Of a DNA stretch of 64,000 nt, positions 1-8,774 are shown one piece after another. Made by a program: the position numbers and the translations under genes. Each line of letters starts with the position of its first letter. Within the stretch, counting starts at the first letter, position 1. The notes beneath the pieces are model-generated. The model was not told where the DNA came from, did not search any database, and saw nothing but the letters and a program-made list of their open reading frames with translations. The DNA is from JBFMFH01 sp964481395 (GTDB lineage: Bacteria; Acidobacteriota; Vicinamibacteria; Vicinamibacterales; JAKQTR01), in contig CAYZYG010000001.1 in NCBI GenBank assembly GCA_964481395.1, positions 91,056 to 155,055 on the forward strand, read 5' to 3'.

Positions 1-362
1 TTCCCCACGCGATCCGCCAGGCGCACGGCCAGCACGTGCGGCCATGTCGTCGCGAACGCGATGAGGGGCCGCGCGGCAGACGACAGGCTGTAGCCCGCCA
101 CCACGAGCGGCTTGCGGCGCCGCCAGCGATCCGACAGCCGACCCGAGACGATCCGGAGGATGGCGTTGAGACCTTCGGCCGCGCCCTCGATGAGCCCCAG
201 CGCGAATGCGCCTCCGCCCACGACGCGAGTGAGGAACAGCGGCAGCAACGGATAGACCGCCTCCGACGCCGTGTCGGTGAAGAAGCTGGTCCACGACACG
301 AGCCAGACCGGACGCGGAAGCTTCGGCCGCGCTCCGAAGAAGCCGCTTCGCCCGTCGGCCAT
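1..362 (-). CDS. MFS transporter, N-terminal part (runs off the window)
   Basis: This minus-strand gene begins at an ATG at 362 and leaves the window at base 1, so only about the first 120 residues are visible. They start MADGRSGFFG and include two hydrophobic segments. The stretch GRLSDRWRRRKPL matches the major facilitator signature between the second and third membrane helices (GxLaDRxGRRxxL). The segment FTDTASEAVYPLLPLFL before it resembles the first helix of drug or sugar-phosphate exporter-like MFS proteins. It lies 4 bases downstream of the NagX-type gene, so the two probably share a transcript. Substrate is unknown. A GTG at 365 is a possible alternative start. Confidence 0.8.
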   Translation of the reverse strand, partial: MADGRSGFFGARPKLPRPVWLVSWTSFFTDTASEAVYPLLPLFLTRVVGGGAFALGLIEGAAEGLNAILRIVSGRLSDRWRRRKPLVVAGYSLSSAARPLIAFATTWPHVLAVRLADRVG

Positions 363-366
363 CACG

Positions 367-1497
367 TCACGCCTTCAGGAAGAGGTTCCGCCGGTACATG
401 ACGAACAGCACGATCCACAGCACCGCGAGATTCGCCAGGGCGAAGAGCAGCGACGTGTTGTACGGGCTCCCCAGCGGCACGAACCACGTCCGATAGGCGT
501 ACGTCAGCCATGAAATCGTCTGGCCATCGGGCCCACTGGTCTTGTGGAAGATCAGGAACTTCGTCGCCAAGCCCGACAGCACGAACAGCGCAATCGCATT
601 CAAGCCCAGCACCTCGAACGGCCATCCCCACCTCGCCCAGCCGCGCACATCGACGAGCGCGTAGCACAACGCCAGGAACACGGCTGCGCACCCTCCGGTG
701 AACCAGACGTACGAACTCGTCCAGAGGTTCTTGTTGATGGGAAACGCGAACCCCCACGCCCAGCCGACCAGCATGGCCGCGAGGCCTGCGCCCGCCAGCC
801 ACATGGCCTTCCGGCGCGGTGCCGCCTGCGACCCCAGCCACAGCCCGGCCACGGTGCCGAGCAGCGTCGTCGCCATCGCGGGAAACGTGCTCAGCAGCCC
901 TTCGGGATCCCACGTCTTCGACTGGACCCACAGGTGCCCGCCCAGCAGCGTGCGGTCGATGTACGCGCCGAGGTTGCCCGACGGCGACAGGTCCCCCGCC
1001 GTCCCGCCAGGCGGCGGCACCAGCATCATCACCGCCCAATACCCGAGCGTGAGCCCGACGGCCCAGGCGAGCAGCCGCCCGCCGTGGGCAAGCCGCCGGC
1101 CGTCATCGCTCGCGGCACCGGGCGCGGTGAAGCGGTAGAGAAACGCGACCACCAGGTAGCAGACGGCGATCCGCTGGAGGACGCCCGGAATGCGAACGAC
1201 CGAGACATCCCACCTGGGATAGAGCGCGAGGATCATCCCGAGTCCGAAGATCACCACCGCACGCCGCACGATCGTCCACGGATCTCCCATCGTCGACCTC
1301 GACATGGTCATTGACACGCCGACGATGAAGAGGAAGAAGGGGAAAATGAGATCCGTCGGGGTGCACCCGTGCCATGCGGCGTGGAGCAGCGGGGCGTACA
1401 CGTGCCCCCAGTCGCCGGGATTGTTCACGACGACCATGCCGGCCATCGTCAGGCCGCGGAACACGTCGAGAGACCTGAGCCGGGTCGCGGGGTTCAC
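367..1497 (-). CDS. NagX/HGSNAT-type membrane acyltransferase (DUF5009)
   Basis: A 376-residue polytopic membrane protein with about ten hydrophobic segments. The N-terminus carries RLRSLDVFRGLTMAGM, then HAAWHGCTPTDLIFPFF near residues 39-55. This matches the conserved histidine and acidic region of heparan-alpha-glucosaminide N-acetyltransferase relatives, which move acetyl groups across a membrane onto amino sugars. Bacterial members (NagX, DUF5009) are usually linked to amino-sugar or peptidoglycan-fragment use. The adjacent MFS gene could import a sugar, but no other sugar gene is present. Family assignment is secure; substrate is not. Confidence 0.87.
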   Translation of the reverse strand: MNPATRLRSLDVFRGLTMAGMVVVNNPGDWGHVYAPLLHAAWHGCTPTDLIFPFFLFIVGVSMTMSRSTMGDPWTIVRRAVVIFGLGMILALYPRWDVSVVRIPGVLQRIAVCYLVVAFLYRFTAPGAASDDGRRLAHGGRLLAWAVGLTLGYWAVMMLVPPPGGTAGDLSPSGNLGAYIDRTLLGGHLWVQSKTWDPEGLLSTFPAMATTLLGTVAGLWLGSQAAPRRKAMWLAGAGLAAMLVGWAWGFAFPINKNLWTSSYVWFTGGCAAVFLALCYALVDVRGWARWGWPFEVLGLNAIALFVLSGLATKFLIFHKTSGPDGQTISWLTYAYRTWFVPLGSPYNTSLLFALANLAVLWIVLFVMYRRNLFLKA

Positions 1498-1562
1498 GTC
1501 GGGCGCCTCCGGGAGATGCCACGCATCATGCCGCGTCCGGCGCCGGTTGAAAAGGGGAACGT

Positions 1563-1597
1563 TTGCAATCCGCGCGACGTGGCGCTACAACAGACCC
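1563..1597 (+). promoter_or_regulatory. Sigma-70-like promoter positioned for a leaderless amrS mRNA
   Basis: TTGCAA at 1563-1568 is followed by 17 bases and TACAAC at 1586-1591. The ATG at 1598 lies 6 bases after the -10 hexamer, where transcription should start. No Shine-Dalgarno sequence precedes this ATG. The arrangement predicts a leaderless transcript. moaA shows the same -10 to start spacing (TATAAT at 2901-2906, GTG at 2913). Confidence 0.5.
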
Positions 1598-2665
1598 ATG
1601 GCGACGCTGGCCGACTCGCTGGCCGCCCGCACCCGGGAAGGCGACCTTTACGAGACCTACAACGGGACTTGGGTCCGGTGCTACGCCTGCGGCCATGCCT
1701 GCCCGATTCCCGACGGGGCCTCGGGCGTGTGCAAGGTCCGCTTCAACCGCGGCGGCCGGCTGCTGGTGCCGTGGGGCTACGTGGCCGGCGCCCACTGCGA
1801 TCCCGTCGAGAAGAAGCCGTTCTTCCACGTCGAGCCCGGCTCGCTCGCGTTCAGCTTCGGGATGCTGGGATGCGACCTCCACTGTGCCTACTGCCAGAAC
1901 TGGCTGACCTCGCAGGCGCTCCGCGACGACGCCGCGGGCGCGCCCGTGACCGAGGCCTCTCCGTCGGCTCTGGTCCGCGCCGCCGTCCGCCAGGGGGCGC
2001 GCAGCGTCATCAGCACGTACAACGAGCCGCTGATAACGAGCGAGTGGGCCGTGGCGGTTTTCAAGGAGGCCCGGGCCGCGGGCCTGCGGACCGGGTTCGT
2101 TTCGAACGGTCACGGCACGCCCCAGGCCATCGAGTACCTGACCCCATGGCTCGATCTCTTCAAGATCGATCTGAAGGGTTTCAATGACCGCAAGTACCGA
2201 AAGCTGGGCGGTCGGCTGCAGCCCGTGCTCGACACGATTCAACGGGCGCACGGGGCGGGCCTGTGGGTCGAGATCGTGACGCTGCTCGTCCCCGGCTTCA
2301 ACGACACCCCGGACGAGATCCGGGACCTCACGGCTTTCATCGCGTCCGTCTCGTCCGACATCCCGTGGCACGTCACGGCATTCCACGCCGACTACAGGAT
2401 GGGTGACACGCCGGACACGACGGGCGCGATGCTGCGCCGGGCCGCAGACATCGGCCGCGCCTCAGGGCTGCGTTATGTCTACGCGGGGAACATGCCCGGG
2501 CGGGTCGGCCATCTGGAAGACACGCGATGCCCGTCCTGCGGTGAGCGGCTCGTCGAACGCACGGCCTACCGGATCCATGCCGATCGCCTGACAGACGACG
2601 GCCGCTGCCCCTCGTGCGCCGCCGTCATCCCCGGTCGCTGGCGACCACCCGCCCCTGTCGCCTGA
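1598..2665 (+). CDS. amrS: AmrS-type radical SAM enzyme (AmmeMemoRadiSam system)
   Basis: 355 residues. The radical SAM cluster motif CDLHCAYC is at residues 92-99 (Cys92, Cys96, Cys99). It is preceded by a Cys-rich N-terminal segment (Cys28, Cys31, Cys35, Cys45) and followed near the C-terminus by two CPSC pairs that probably bind zinc. This layout is typical of the AmrS/PflA-like family. The usual partners AmmeMemoRadiSam A and B are not seen nearby, so its substrate is undefined. The ATG at 1598 was chosen because the N-terminal Cys motif follows at normal distance and the upstream reading frame is a non-conserved extension antisense to the NagX gene. The stop codon lies in the first unit of a tandem repeat. 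Confidence 0.88.
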   Translation: MATLADSLAARTREGDLYETYNGTWVRCYACGHACPIPDGASGVCKVRFNRGGRLLVPWGYVAGAHCDPVEKKPFFHVEPGSLAFSFGMLGCDLHCAYCQNWLTSQALRDDAAGAPVTEASPSALVRAAVRQGARSVISTYNEPLITSEWAVAVFKEARAAGLRTGFVSNGHGTPQAIEYLTPWLDLFKIDLKGFNDRKYRKLGGRLQPVLDTIQRAHGAGLWVEIVTLLVPGFNDTPDEIRDLTAFIASVSSDIPWHVTAFHADYRMGDTPDTTGAMLRRAADIGRASGLRYVYAGNMPGRVGHLEDTRCPSCGERLVERTAYRIHADRLTDDGRCPSCAAVIPGRWRPPAPVA

Positions 2666-2904
2666 CGCCTGCCGCCTGACGCCTGCCGCCTGACGCCTGC
2701 CGCCTGACGCCTGCCGCCTAACGCCTGCCGCCTCTCGCCTGTCGCCTGCTCTTCCCCTGTCGCCCGCCGCCTGTCGCCTGTCGCCTGCTCTTCCCCTGTC
2801 GCCTGCCGCCTGTCGCCCGTCGCCTGCTCTCCCCCTGTCGCCTGCCGCCTGTCGCCCGTCGCCTGGTCCCCCTGTCGCCTGTCGCCTGTCGCCTGTCGCC
2901 TATA
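2654..2904 (+). repeat. 7-bp tandem repeat array, GCCTGTC family
   Basis: About 30 units of GCCTGAC, GCCTGCC, GCCTGTC and GCCCGTC run from the last codons of amrS to the moaA promoter. They are interrupted by a longer unit of the form GCCTGCTCTTCCCCTGTC. The period is 7. A shorter array of the same family in reverse orientation is at 34085-34152, and a remnant lies at about 61940-61962. The array occupies the whole amrS-moaA spacer. Confidence 0.9.
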
Positions 2905-2912
2905 ATCTCCTT

Positions 2913-3929
2913 GTGCTCGACACCCTCGGCCGGCCGCTCCGCAGCCTGCGCATCTCGGTCACCGACCGCTGCAACCTGCGCTGCGAGTACTGCATGCCGG
3001 AAGACGATTACGTGTGGCTGGAGCGGGACCATCTGCTGCACTTCGAGGAGATCTCCCGTGTCGTCGATGCTTTCACGTCCCTCGGGGTCGACAAGATCCG
3101 CCTGACCGGCGGCGAGCCGCTCCTGCGCCGCGATCTGCCGCGCCTGGTCGCGATTCTCGCGGCCAAGCCGGCCGTCACCGATCTGGCCTTGACGAGCAAT
3201 GCCATGCTGCTCGCGGAACAGGCCGTGCCGCTGCGCGCGGCGGGCCTGATGCGCCTCAACGTGAGCCTCGACACCCTGCGACCGGATCGGTTCCGGGCGC
3301 TGACCCGCCAGGACGAGCACGACCGTGTCATGGCCGGCATCCGCTCGGCCGCCGGCCTGTTCGACGATCTCAAGATCGACACCGTCGTCATGCGCGGCGT
3401 CAACGACGACGAACTCGAGGCCATGCTCGATTTCGGAGCGGGCATTGGCGCCGAAGTCCGGTTCATCGAGTACATGGACGTCGCCGGCGCGACACGATGG
3501 TCGGCCGATCTCGTGCTGTCTCGCCGCGAGATGCTGGACCGTCTCCGGGAGCGATTCGGTGCCATCTCACCGATCGACGAACCCGGATCGACCGCGCCCG
3601 CCGATCGCTATGCCCTTCCGGACGGCCGGCCCTTCGGCGTCATCTCGTCGACGACGGAGCCGTTCTGCCGCTCGTGCGACCGCGCCCGGCTGACCGCCGA
3701 CGGAGTGTTCTTCACGTGTCTCTACGCCACCGGTGGGCTCGCGCTGCGCGATCAGATTCGCGCGGGGGCCACGCCAGAGGAAATCGCGAGTCTCGTGCGG
3801 GATCGGTGGCTGGTCCGAACCGACCGCGGTGCCGAGGAACGGCTCCAGATCAGGGATCGCGCCGTCTACCTGCCGCTCGCGACTTTGCGAGCGAACCCGC
3901 ACCTCGAAATGCACAAGCGCGGCGGGTAG
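2913..3929 (+). CDS. moaA: GTP 3',8-cyclase MoaA (molybdenum cofactor synthesis)
   Basis: 338 residues, normal for MoaA. It converts GTP to 3',8-cyclo-GTP with MoaC as next enzyme in the pathway. The radical SAM cluster CNLRCEYC lies at residues 20-27. The second, substrate-side [4Fe-4S] site is formed by Cys252, Cys255 and Cys269 (FCRSCDRARL and FFTCLYA). The SAM-binding TGGEPLL motif is at 65-71, and the chain ends in GG as MoaA proteins do. Translation begins at GTG 2913, seven bases after a TATAAT hexamer and with no Shine-Dalgarno. No other moa gene is near. Confidence 0.97.
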   Translation: MLDTLGRPLRSLRISVTDRCNLRCEYCMPEDDYVWLERDHLLHFEEISRVVDAFTSLGVDKIRLTGGEPLLRRDLPRLVAILAAKPAVTDLALTSNAMLLAEQAVPLRAAGLMRLNVSLDTLRPDRFRALTRQDEHDRVMAGIRSAAGLFDDLKIDTVVMRGVNDDELEAMLDFGAGIGAEVRFIEYMDVAGATRWSADLVLSRREMLDRLRERFGAISPIDEPGSTAPADRYALPDGRPFGVISSTTEPFCRSCDRARLTADGVFFTCLYATGGLALRDQIRAGATPEEIASLVRDRWLVRTDRGAEERLQIRDRAVYLPLATLRANPHLEMHKRGG

Positions 3930-3986
3930 CCCCTCGACGTCGCTCGGGACAGGCGAACGCCCCCTACCGTGCCGTCGAATGGGGCC

Positions 3987-4035
3987 GGTGAACATCGGTA
4001 ACTGGTCCCTGGTCCCCGGTCCCCGATCCCCGCAT
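3987..4035 (+). repeat. Dispersed intergenic repeat with heptamer tail
   Basis: The spacer between the convergent moaA and DUF3810 genes holds GAACATCGGTAACTGGTCCC followed by 7-bp units (TGGTCCC, CGGTCCC, CGATCCC). Related copies, all read on the plus strand, are near 5975, 26611, 43340, 52637 and 60197. Confidence 0.7.
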
Positions 4036-4037
4036 TC

Positions 4038-5111
4038 TCACCTCCGCACCGGCGTCCAGCCGTCCGTGAAGCGCGTGCCGACCGCAAGCTGCAGGACCTC
4101 GCCGTAGTTGCGGATGCCGGTCGCCACGCGATTGGCCTTGAGGTACTGGTCGTAGGTCCGCTGCGAAGCTTCCGTCACGAGCCGTACCAGATCGCGTTCG
4201 TCCCGACGGCGCGCCGCGTCGAGATCGTCGAGGATCGCCTGCGGAATCCGCGCCCGGAGCGCCCGGCGGTCGTCCCGTTCCACGGCCGCCATCCCGCGCA
4301 GGACCATCGACAGCCAGGCGCTGTAGCGTGCGTGCGCGTCGCCGCGCACGCACACGAGCCAGCCGACAAACGACGCCTCCGACTCCCGGGCGAAGCCCGC
4401 CAGGTGACCCCATTCGTGCGCGAGGACCACCGGCATCTCGTGCGGCAGCAGGTTGCTGGCGAGGAAGGTCTCGAGAAAGATCGGATCGGTCATCCCGGCG
4501 ACGCCGGCTCGCGTGTAGAACGGGTCGAGGAGGGTCAGCTTCGGGCGTCCGGGACGGACGGATCCCGGGACGCGCAGCGCCCGGGTCGCGTCATGGAAGG
4601 CCACCTCCAACCGACCCGCCACGACGGCGCGCGGCTCGTCCGGCAGGGGCCCGTCGCCAAGGGCCGCGCGCGCGCGAATGGACTCCGAGAGCGACAGTTC
4701 CGCGAACGCCCGGACGGCCTCAGGCGTAATCCTGGATTCGTCGAAATCGAGCGCGGCCGTCAGCGGCTGCCGCTGGTAGTTCAGTCCCCACGCGCCGAGG
4801 AACGCGACGTACACCAGGGCGAACGCCGTGATGTACCGCCACTCCCACCTCCAGAACGTCGCCCAGTGCCGGCCCCGGCCCGCGCGCACGACCGCCACGG
4901 CGCCCCACGCCAGCCAGACGACAGCGGCGACGAGGGCTACGTCGAGCACCGCGAACGGCACCAGATTCGTGAGTCCCGTCAGCCGCCACTGCAACCAGGG
5001 GAAGACCCGTGCGCCGTAGAGATCGTCGGCGACCCAGACCGGCACCCGCACGGCGGCAGACAGGATGGCCACCCCGAGGACGGCACGCTGGACGACCCGC
5101 GATGGACTCAT
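4038..5111 (-). CDS. DUF3810-type membrane zinc metalloprotease-like protein
   Basis: 357 residues. Three N-terminal hydrophobic segments (about 10-25, 52-78 and 92-108) are followed by a soluble domain with the gluzincin motif HEWGH at residues 232-236, in VVLAHEWGHLAGF. The downstream acidic stretch ARESEASFVGWL could supply the third zinc ligand. DUF3810 proteins have this layout and are thought to be membrane peptidases, but their substrates are unknown. The ATG at 5111 was chosen because an upstream extension would overlap the oppositely oriented gene at 5239 and looks non-coding. Confidence 0.82.
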   Translation of the reverse strand: MSPSRVVQRAVLGVAILSAAVRVPVWVADDLYGARVFPWLQWRLTGLTNLVPFAVLDVALVAAVVWLAWGAVAVVRAGRGRHWATFWRWEWRYITAFALVYVAFLGAWGLNYQRQPLTAALDFDESRITPEAVRAFAELSLSESIRARAALGDGPLPDEPRAVVAGRLEVAFHDATRALRVPGSVRPGRPKLTLLDPFYTRAGVAGMTDPIFLETFLASNLLPHEMPVVLAHEWGHLAGFARESEASFVGWLVCVRGDAHARYSAWLSMVLRGMAAVERDDRRALRARIPQAILDDLDAARRRDERDLVRLVTEASQRTYDQYLKANRVATGIRNYGEVLQLAVGTRFTDGWTPVRR

Positions 5112-5238
5112 AGCAGGGATTCTGACACGGGATCCGCCTCGGACGCGTCCGGAGGGGGTCACCCTGCTGCGCGGGCGCGATTCCACCGATACCACCTGAA
5201 GGCGGCGGCGTGTGCCTGCCGCCGTGGAGGACACCGGC

Positions 5239-5697
5239 ATGACAAACCACAAACGCCGCGCGCTCCGTCTGATAACTCTCGTCGCGCTGCTCTGCCTGCC
5301 AGCGGCGGCGTGCGCCGATCTGTTCGACAATCTCTTCAAGCCCTCCTCCGAGGGGGGCGGCTCCGAGTCCGGCGGAACGACGACGACGACCGGCGTCCGG
5401 GTGACCGCCGTAACCGCCGGTGTCGATAGCGGCGCGTTCGCGGGCACCTGCCCCAAGCGCTTCACGTTCACCGGGACGATCACGGCGAGCGAGCCTGGGA
5501 CGATCTCCTACAAATGGGAACGCAGTGACGGGACGGCCACCCCGCTCGAAACGCTGATCTTCACCGGTAGCGGTTCGCTCACCGTCGTCAACGCCTGGGA
5601 CGTGGCGTCGACCGGCAACGGGTGGGCCCGCGTCAAGACGATGTCGCCGAACGAGGTCACATCGAACCAGGCCGGATTCACCCTGACCTGCCAGTAG
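5239..5697 (+). CDS. Small envelope protein with Ig-like beta domain, possible lipoprotein
   Basis: 152 residues. A GGAGG at 5227-5231 sits 7 bases before the ATG at 5239, which decides this start over the earlier in-frame one at 5212. Residues 1-27 form a signal sequence (LITLVALLCLPAAACADLF); the AAAC could be a weak lipobox. A low-complexity stretch of Ser, Gly and Thr follows. The remainder reads as a beta-sandwich with a Cys pair (AGTCPKRFTFTGTI and the terminal TLTCQ) and the SYKWERSDG pattern common in secreted Ig-like domains. Function is unknown. Confidence 0.72.
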   Translation: MTNHKRRALRLITLVALLCLPAAACADLFDNLFKPSSEGGGSESGGTTTTTGVRVTAVTAGVDSGAFAGTCPKRFTFTGTITASEPGTISYKWERSDGTATPLETLIFTGSGSLTVVNAWDVASTGNGWARVKTMSPNEVTSNQAGFTLTCQ

Positions 5698-6113
5698 CGA
5701 CGTCGCGGCCTCCAGAACACGGCGCGCTCGGCTCGACTTCGCCCCTCGGGGCTACGGCGCGGTCGGCGACCGCGCCCTACCGTTCTCGGGTACGGCAAGG
5801 TGGGACGCATCGGGTGCGGTAGGGTCGGCTCGCCGAGCCGGCCGAGCAGGCGACTCCCGAATCCCGACTCCCGTCGGATCACACCCCCGTCTACTCCCGC
5901 CGCAGGCTCCTGCCCCGCTCATCTGTGATCCTTCGCCCCTGGGGACATCCATCGAGGACCTCGAACGGGAACGGGGAACGACATGACCGGCCCCCGATCC
6001 CGGGTCCCCGGTCCCAACGCGGATCACATCTCCGTCCACCCCGGCCGCAGGCCGCGGCGTGGCTCGTCGGTGGTATAAGGGGGCGAGCGGAACGGCCGCG
6101 CCGCCCCCTATCT
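5698..6113 (+). repeat. Gene-free 416-base spacer with dispersed repeats upstream of hypF
   Basis: The spacer holds a composite repeat at 5755-5843 that recurs at 60113-60180. It includes a near-perfect palindrome, GGCGCGGTCG-G-CGACCGCGCC, and a distal GGCTCGCCGAGCCGGCC palindrome. Heptamer units of the CGACTCC/CGAATCC type follow at about 5851-5878. A copy of the dispersed GACAT...GGCCCCC repeat with a heptamer tail lies at about 5940-6030. TATAAG at 6073-6078 is a possible -10 for hypF. No coding region is supported here. Confidence 0.75.
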
Positions 6114-8390
6114 ATGTCCGATGAAGGCTGTCGCATCGAGGTCCGTGGCATCGTCCAGGGCGTGGGATTCCGCCCCTGGGTGTTCCGACTCGCCCAGTTG
6201 CACGGCCTCGGCGGGTGGGTTCGTAACGACGCGTCCGGCGTCACCATCGAGGCCTTTGGACCCGCAGCCGCTCTGGATGCCTTCCTGAGGGACCTGCGCG
6301 CCGAACCGCCTCCGGCCGCCGTCATCCGGTCGGTCGAGTTCCGCCGGATTCCGCCCAGACCGGTCCGCGCGTTCGAAATCCTGGCATCGGAGGGCTCTGC
6401 GGACCGCCGCGTGTCGATTCCAGCCGATCTGCCGACCTGTGCCGACTGCCTCGTGGAGGTCTTCGACCCGGCCAACCGGCGCTATCGGTATGCGTTCACG
6501 AACTGCACGAACTGCGGCCCACGCTTCACCATCGCCCGCGGCGTGCCGTACGACCGGCCCGCCACCACGATGGCGGCCTTCGAGATGTGCGAGGCGTGCC
6601 GGCGGGAGTACGCGTCGCCGGGCGATCGCCGTTTCCACGCCCAGCCCAACGCTTGTCCCGTCTGCGGCCCTCGCCTGATGCTGATCGACGCGACTACGCG
6701 AGCCGTCATCGAGGGCGACCCGATAGCCGAAGGCGCCCGCCTCCTGCGGGCCGGGCGCATCCTGGCCGTGAAGGGCCTCGGGGGATTCCACCTCGCGTGT
6801 GACGCCACCGCGGAGACGGCCGTCATCGAACTCCGTCGGCGAAAACGGCGCGACGAGAAACCCTTCGCCGTCATGGTGGCCGACCTCGAGGAGGCCGGGC
6901 GTCTGGCGCGGATCGGCCCGGACGAGCGGAGGCTGCTGGACGCGATCGAACGCCCGATCGTCATCGTGGAGCGAAGCGAAGATGCCGCTCTCGCTGCATC
7001 GGTGGCGCCCCGGAATCCGACCGTAGGCCTGCTCCTTCCCTACACACCCCTCCATCACCTGCTGCTCCGCGAGTGTGGACTCCCGCTCGTCATGACGTCG
7101 GGCAACGTGAGCGACGAGCCCCTCGCCTACCGCAACGACGAGGCGCTGCAACGGCTCGCGGGCATCGCCGACGCGTTTCTCCTCCACGACCGCGACATCG
7201 ATACGCGCTGCGACGATTCGGTCGCCCGCGTGATCGGCGGCAGCCCGACGGTATTCCGCCGCTCGCGCGGCTACGTGCCGCGTCCCGTTCCAGTGGCACG
7301 ACCGTTCCGGGCACCCGTACTGGCCTGCGGCGCCCTGCTGAAGAACGCCTTCTGCCTCGGCATCGGGGACGCCGCCTTCCTCGGTCCGCACATCGGAGAT
7401 CTCGAGAACCTCGAGACCTACGAGTCCTATCAGCACGCCATCGAGCGCATGCAGGCCTTCACGGGCGTGAGGCCGGACATCATCGCCCACGACCTGCATC
7501 CCGAGTACCTGTCGACGCAGTACGCGCGCAGTCGAGACGACGCCCGCCTCATCGCGGTCCAGCACCATCACGCCCACATCGCAGCCGTGGTGGCAGAGCA
7601 CGGTCTCGACGGCCCGGTCGTCGGGGTCGCGTACGACGGGACGGGGCTGGGCCCCGACGGTACCGCCTGGGGCAGCGAAGTGCTGCTCGTCGATGGCGCC
7701 GCGTTCACGCGTCTCGCGACATTCCGTCCGCTGCGCCTCGCCGGCGGCGACACGGCGATCCGACAGGTCTGGCGCCAGGCCCTGGCCGTGCTCGTGGACG
7801 CCTTCGACGGCGATCCGCCCCTCGACCGCCTGGACCTGTTCCGCAGAGTACCCGCGACCGATCTCCGCGTGGTGGAGCAGATGCTCGAGTCCCGAATCAA
7901 CTGTCCCCTCGCACACGGCGCCGGCCGGTACTTCGACGCGATCGGCGCGCTCGGCCTCGCTCGACCTGTGTCACAGTATGAGGGTCAGGTTGCGCTCGAA
8001 TGGAACCTGGAAGCCGCGCCCGGCGGGCGCGGTCGTTATCCCTTCGACATCGAGTCGGATCGGGCGGTCCGGGAAGTTGACTTCCGTCCGCTCGTCCGGG
8101 CGGCCGTCGTCGATCTCACGTCCGGCGTGCAGCCGGCCCTGGTGTCGGCGCGGTTTCACAACAGCCTGGCTGAGGCGACGGCTGTGCTCGTCAGGTGCGC
8201 GTTCGCCGACCTCGGAGCGATGCCCGTCGCGCTGTCGGGTGGGTGCTTCCAGAACGCCCTGCTGACCGAACGGGTGCTCGAACAGCTTGGCGACGGCGCA
8301 CACGTGATCCGGCACGCGAACGTGCCGCCTGGCGACGGCGGTCTCGCGCTTGGCCAGGCCGTGGTGGCGGGCCTGACACTCGCGGAGTGA
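6114..8390 (+). CDS. hypF: Carbamoyltransferase HypF ([NiFe]-hydrogenase maturation)
   Basis: 758 residues, the usual HypF length. It uses carbamoyl phosphate and ATP to make the carbamoyl adenylate that becomes the cyanide ligand of the [NiFe] site. Domains in order: acylphosphatase (about 5-90, with GIVQGVGFRPW); two zinc fingers built from Cys109/112, Cys131/134, Cys159/162 and Cys181/184; a YrdC-like domain (about 200-380); and a Kae1-like domain containing VQHHHAHIAAVVAEH. The ATG at 6114 was chosen because the acylphosphatase domain begins at once. It is the first gene of hypFCDEAB. Confidence 0.97.
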   Translation: MSDEGCRIEVRGIVQGVGFRPWVFRLAQLHGLGGWVRNDASGVTIEAFGPAAALDAFLRDLRAEPPPAAVIRSVEFRRIPPRPVRAFEILASEGSADRRVSIPADLPTCADCLVEVFDPANRRYRYAFTNCTNCGPRFTIARGVPYDRPATTMAAFEMCEACRREYASPGDRRFHAQPNACPVCGPRLMLIDATTRAVIEGDPIAEGARLLRAGRILAVKGLGGFHLACDATAETAVIELRRRKRRDEKPFAVMVADLEEAGRLARIGPDERRLLDAIERPIVIVERSEDAALAASVAPRNPTVGLLLPYTPLHHLLLRECGLPLVMTSGNVSDEPLAYRNDEALQRLAGIADAFLLHDRDIDTRCDDSVARVIGGSPTVFRRSRGYVPRPVPVARPFRAPVLACGALLKNAFCLGIGDAAFLGPHIGDLENLETYESYQHAIERMQAFTGVRPDIIAHDLHPEYLSTQYARSRDDARLIAVQHHHAHIAAVVAEHGLDGPVVGVAYDGTGLGPDGTAWGSEVLLVDGAAFTRLATFRPLRLAGGDTAIRQVWRQALAVLVDAFDGDPPLDRLDLFRRVPATDLRVVEQMLESRINCPLAHGAGRYFDAIGALGLARPVSQYEGQVALEWNLEAAPGGRGRYPFDIESDRAVREVDFRPLVRAAVVDLTSGVQPALVSARFHNSLAEATAVLVRCAFADLGAMPVALSGGCFQNALLTERVLEQLGDGAHVIRHANVPPGDGGLALGQAVVAGLTLAE

Positions 8391-8393
8391 ACC

Positions 8394-8459
8394 ACCCCCG
8401 TTCTAGAGCGGGTCTGCTCCGGGGCAACCCCGGGACGAGACCCGTTCTAGAACGGGGGT
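8394..8459 (+). other. Long near-perfect hairpin between hypF and hypC
   Basis: The 22-base arm from 8394 (ACCCCCGTTCTAGAGCGGGT...) pairs with the arm ending at 8459 (...ACCCGTTCTAGAACGGGGGT) with one mismatch. An inner CCGGGG-CAA-CCCCGG hairpin sits at the tip. The whole 66-base element fills most of the hypF-hypC spacer. It may tune expression within the operon, stabilise the distal mRNA, or be a small palindromic repeat insertion. There is no T-run, so a classical terminator is unlikely. Confidence 0.7.
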
Positions 8460-8480
8460 GTTCGGCGGTGGAGGTGTGGC

Positions 8481-8774
8481 ATGTGTCTGGGCGTTCCCGG
8501 AAGAGTCGTCTCGGTGGAAGGAAACGTCGCCACGGTGGATTTCTGGGGCGTGAGCCGCCAGGTGTATCTCGACGTCGTGGACGAACCCGTCTCGCCAGGC
8601 GACTACATCCTCAATCACGTGGGATTCGCCATCCGCCGGATTCCCCAGGACGAGGTCGCCGAAACGCTCGCGCTCTACGAGGAACTGCTCGCCACCACGG
8701 ATGACGATCTGATGGGGGCGGACGTGCGCGGGGAGATCGCAGCCGCGCAGGGCGATGACGATGAGCGCGGGTGA
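8481..8774 (+). CDS. hypC: HypC/HupF-type hydrogenase maturation chaperone
   Basis: 97 residues, beginning MCLGVPGRVV. The Cys2 next to the initiator is the residue HypC uses to bind the Fe(CN)2CO unit with HypD and to hold the immature large subunit. The core GNVATVDFWGVSRQV and GDYILNHVGFAI match the small OB-fold. The chain is slightly longer than typical (75-90) because of an acidic tail. The last 20 bases overlap hypD, which suggests translational coupling. Confidence 0.96.
   Translation: MCLGVPGRVVSVEGNVATVDFWGVSRQVYLDVVDEPVSPGDYILNHVGFAIRRIPQDEVAETLALYEELLATTDDDLMGADVRGEIAAAQGDDDERG

Noticed and set aside
1304..1597. N-terminal extension of AmrS
   Set aside because: The frame is open for 98 codons upstream, but these lie antisense to the NagX gene and the family begins at 1598.
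2654..2904. CRISPR array
   Set aside because: Regular repeats, but the period is 7 with no spacers of 25-40 bases and no cas gene in the window.
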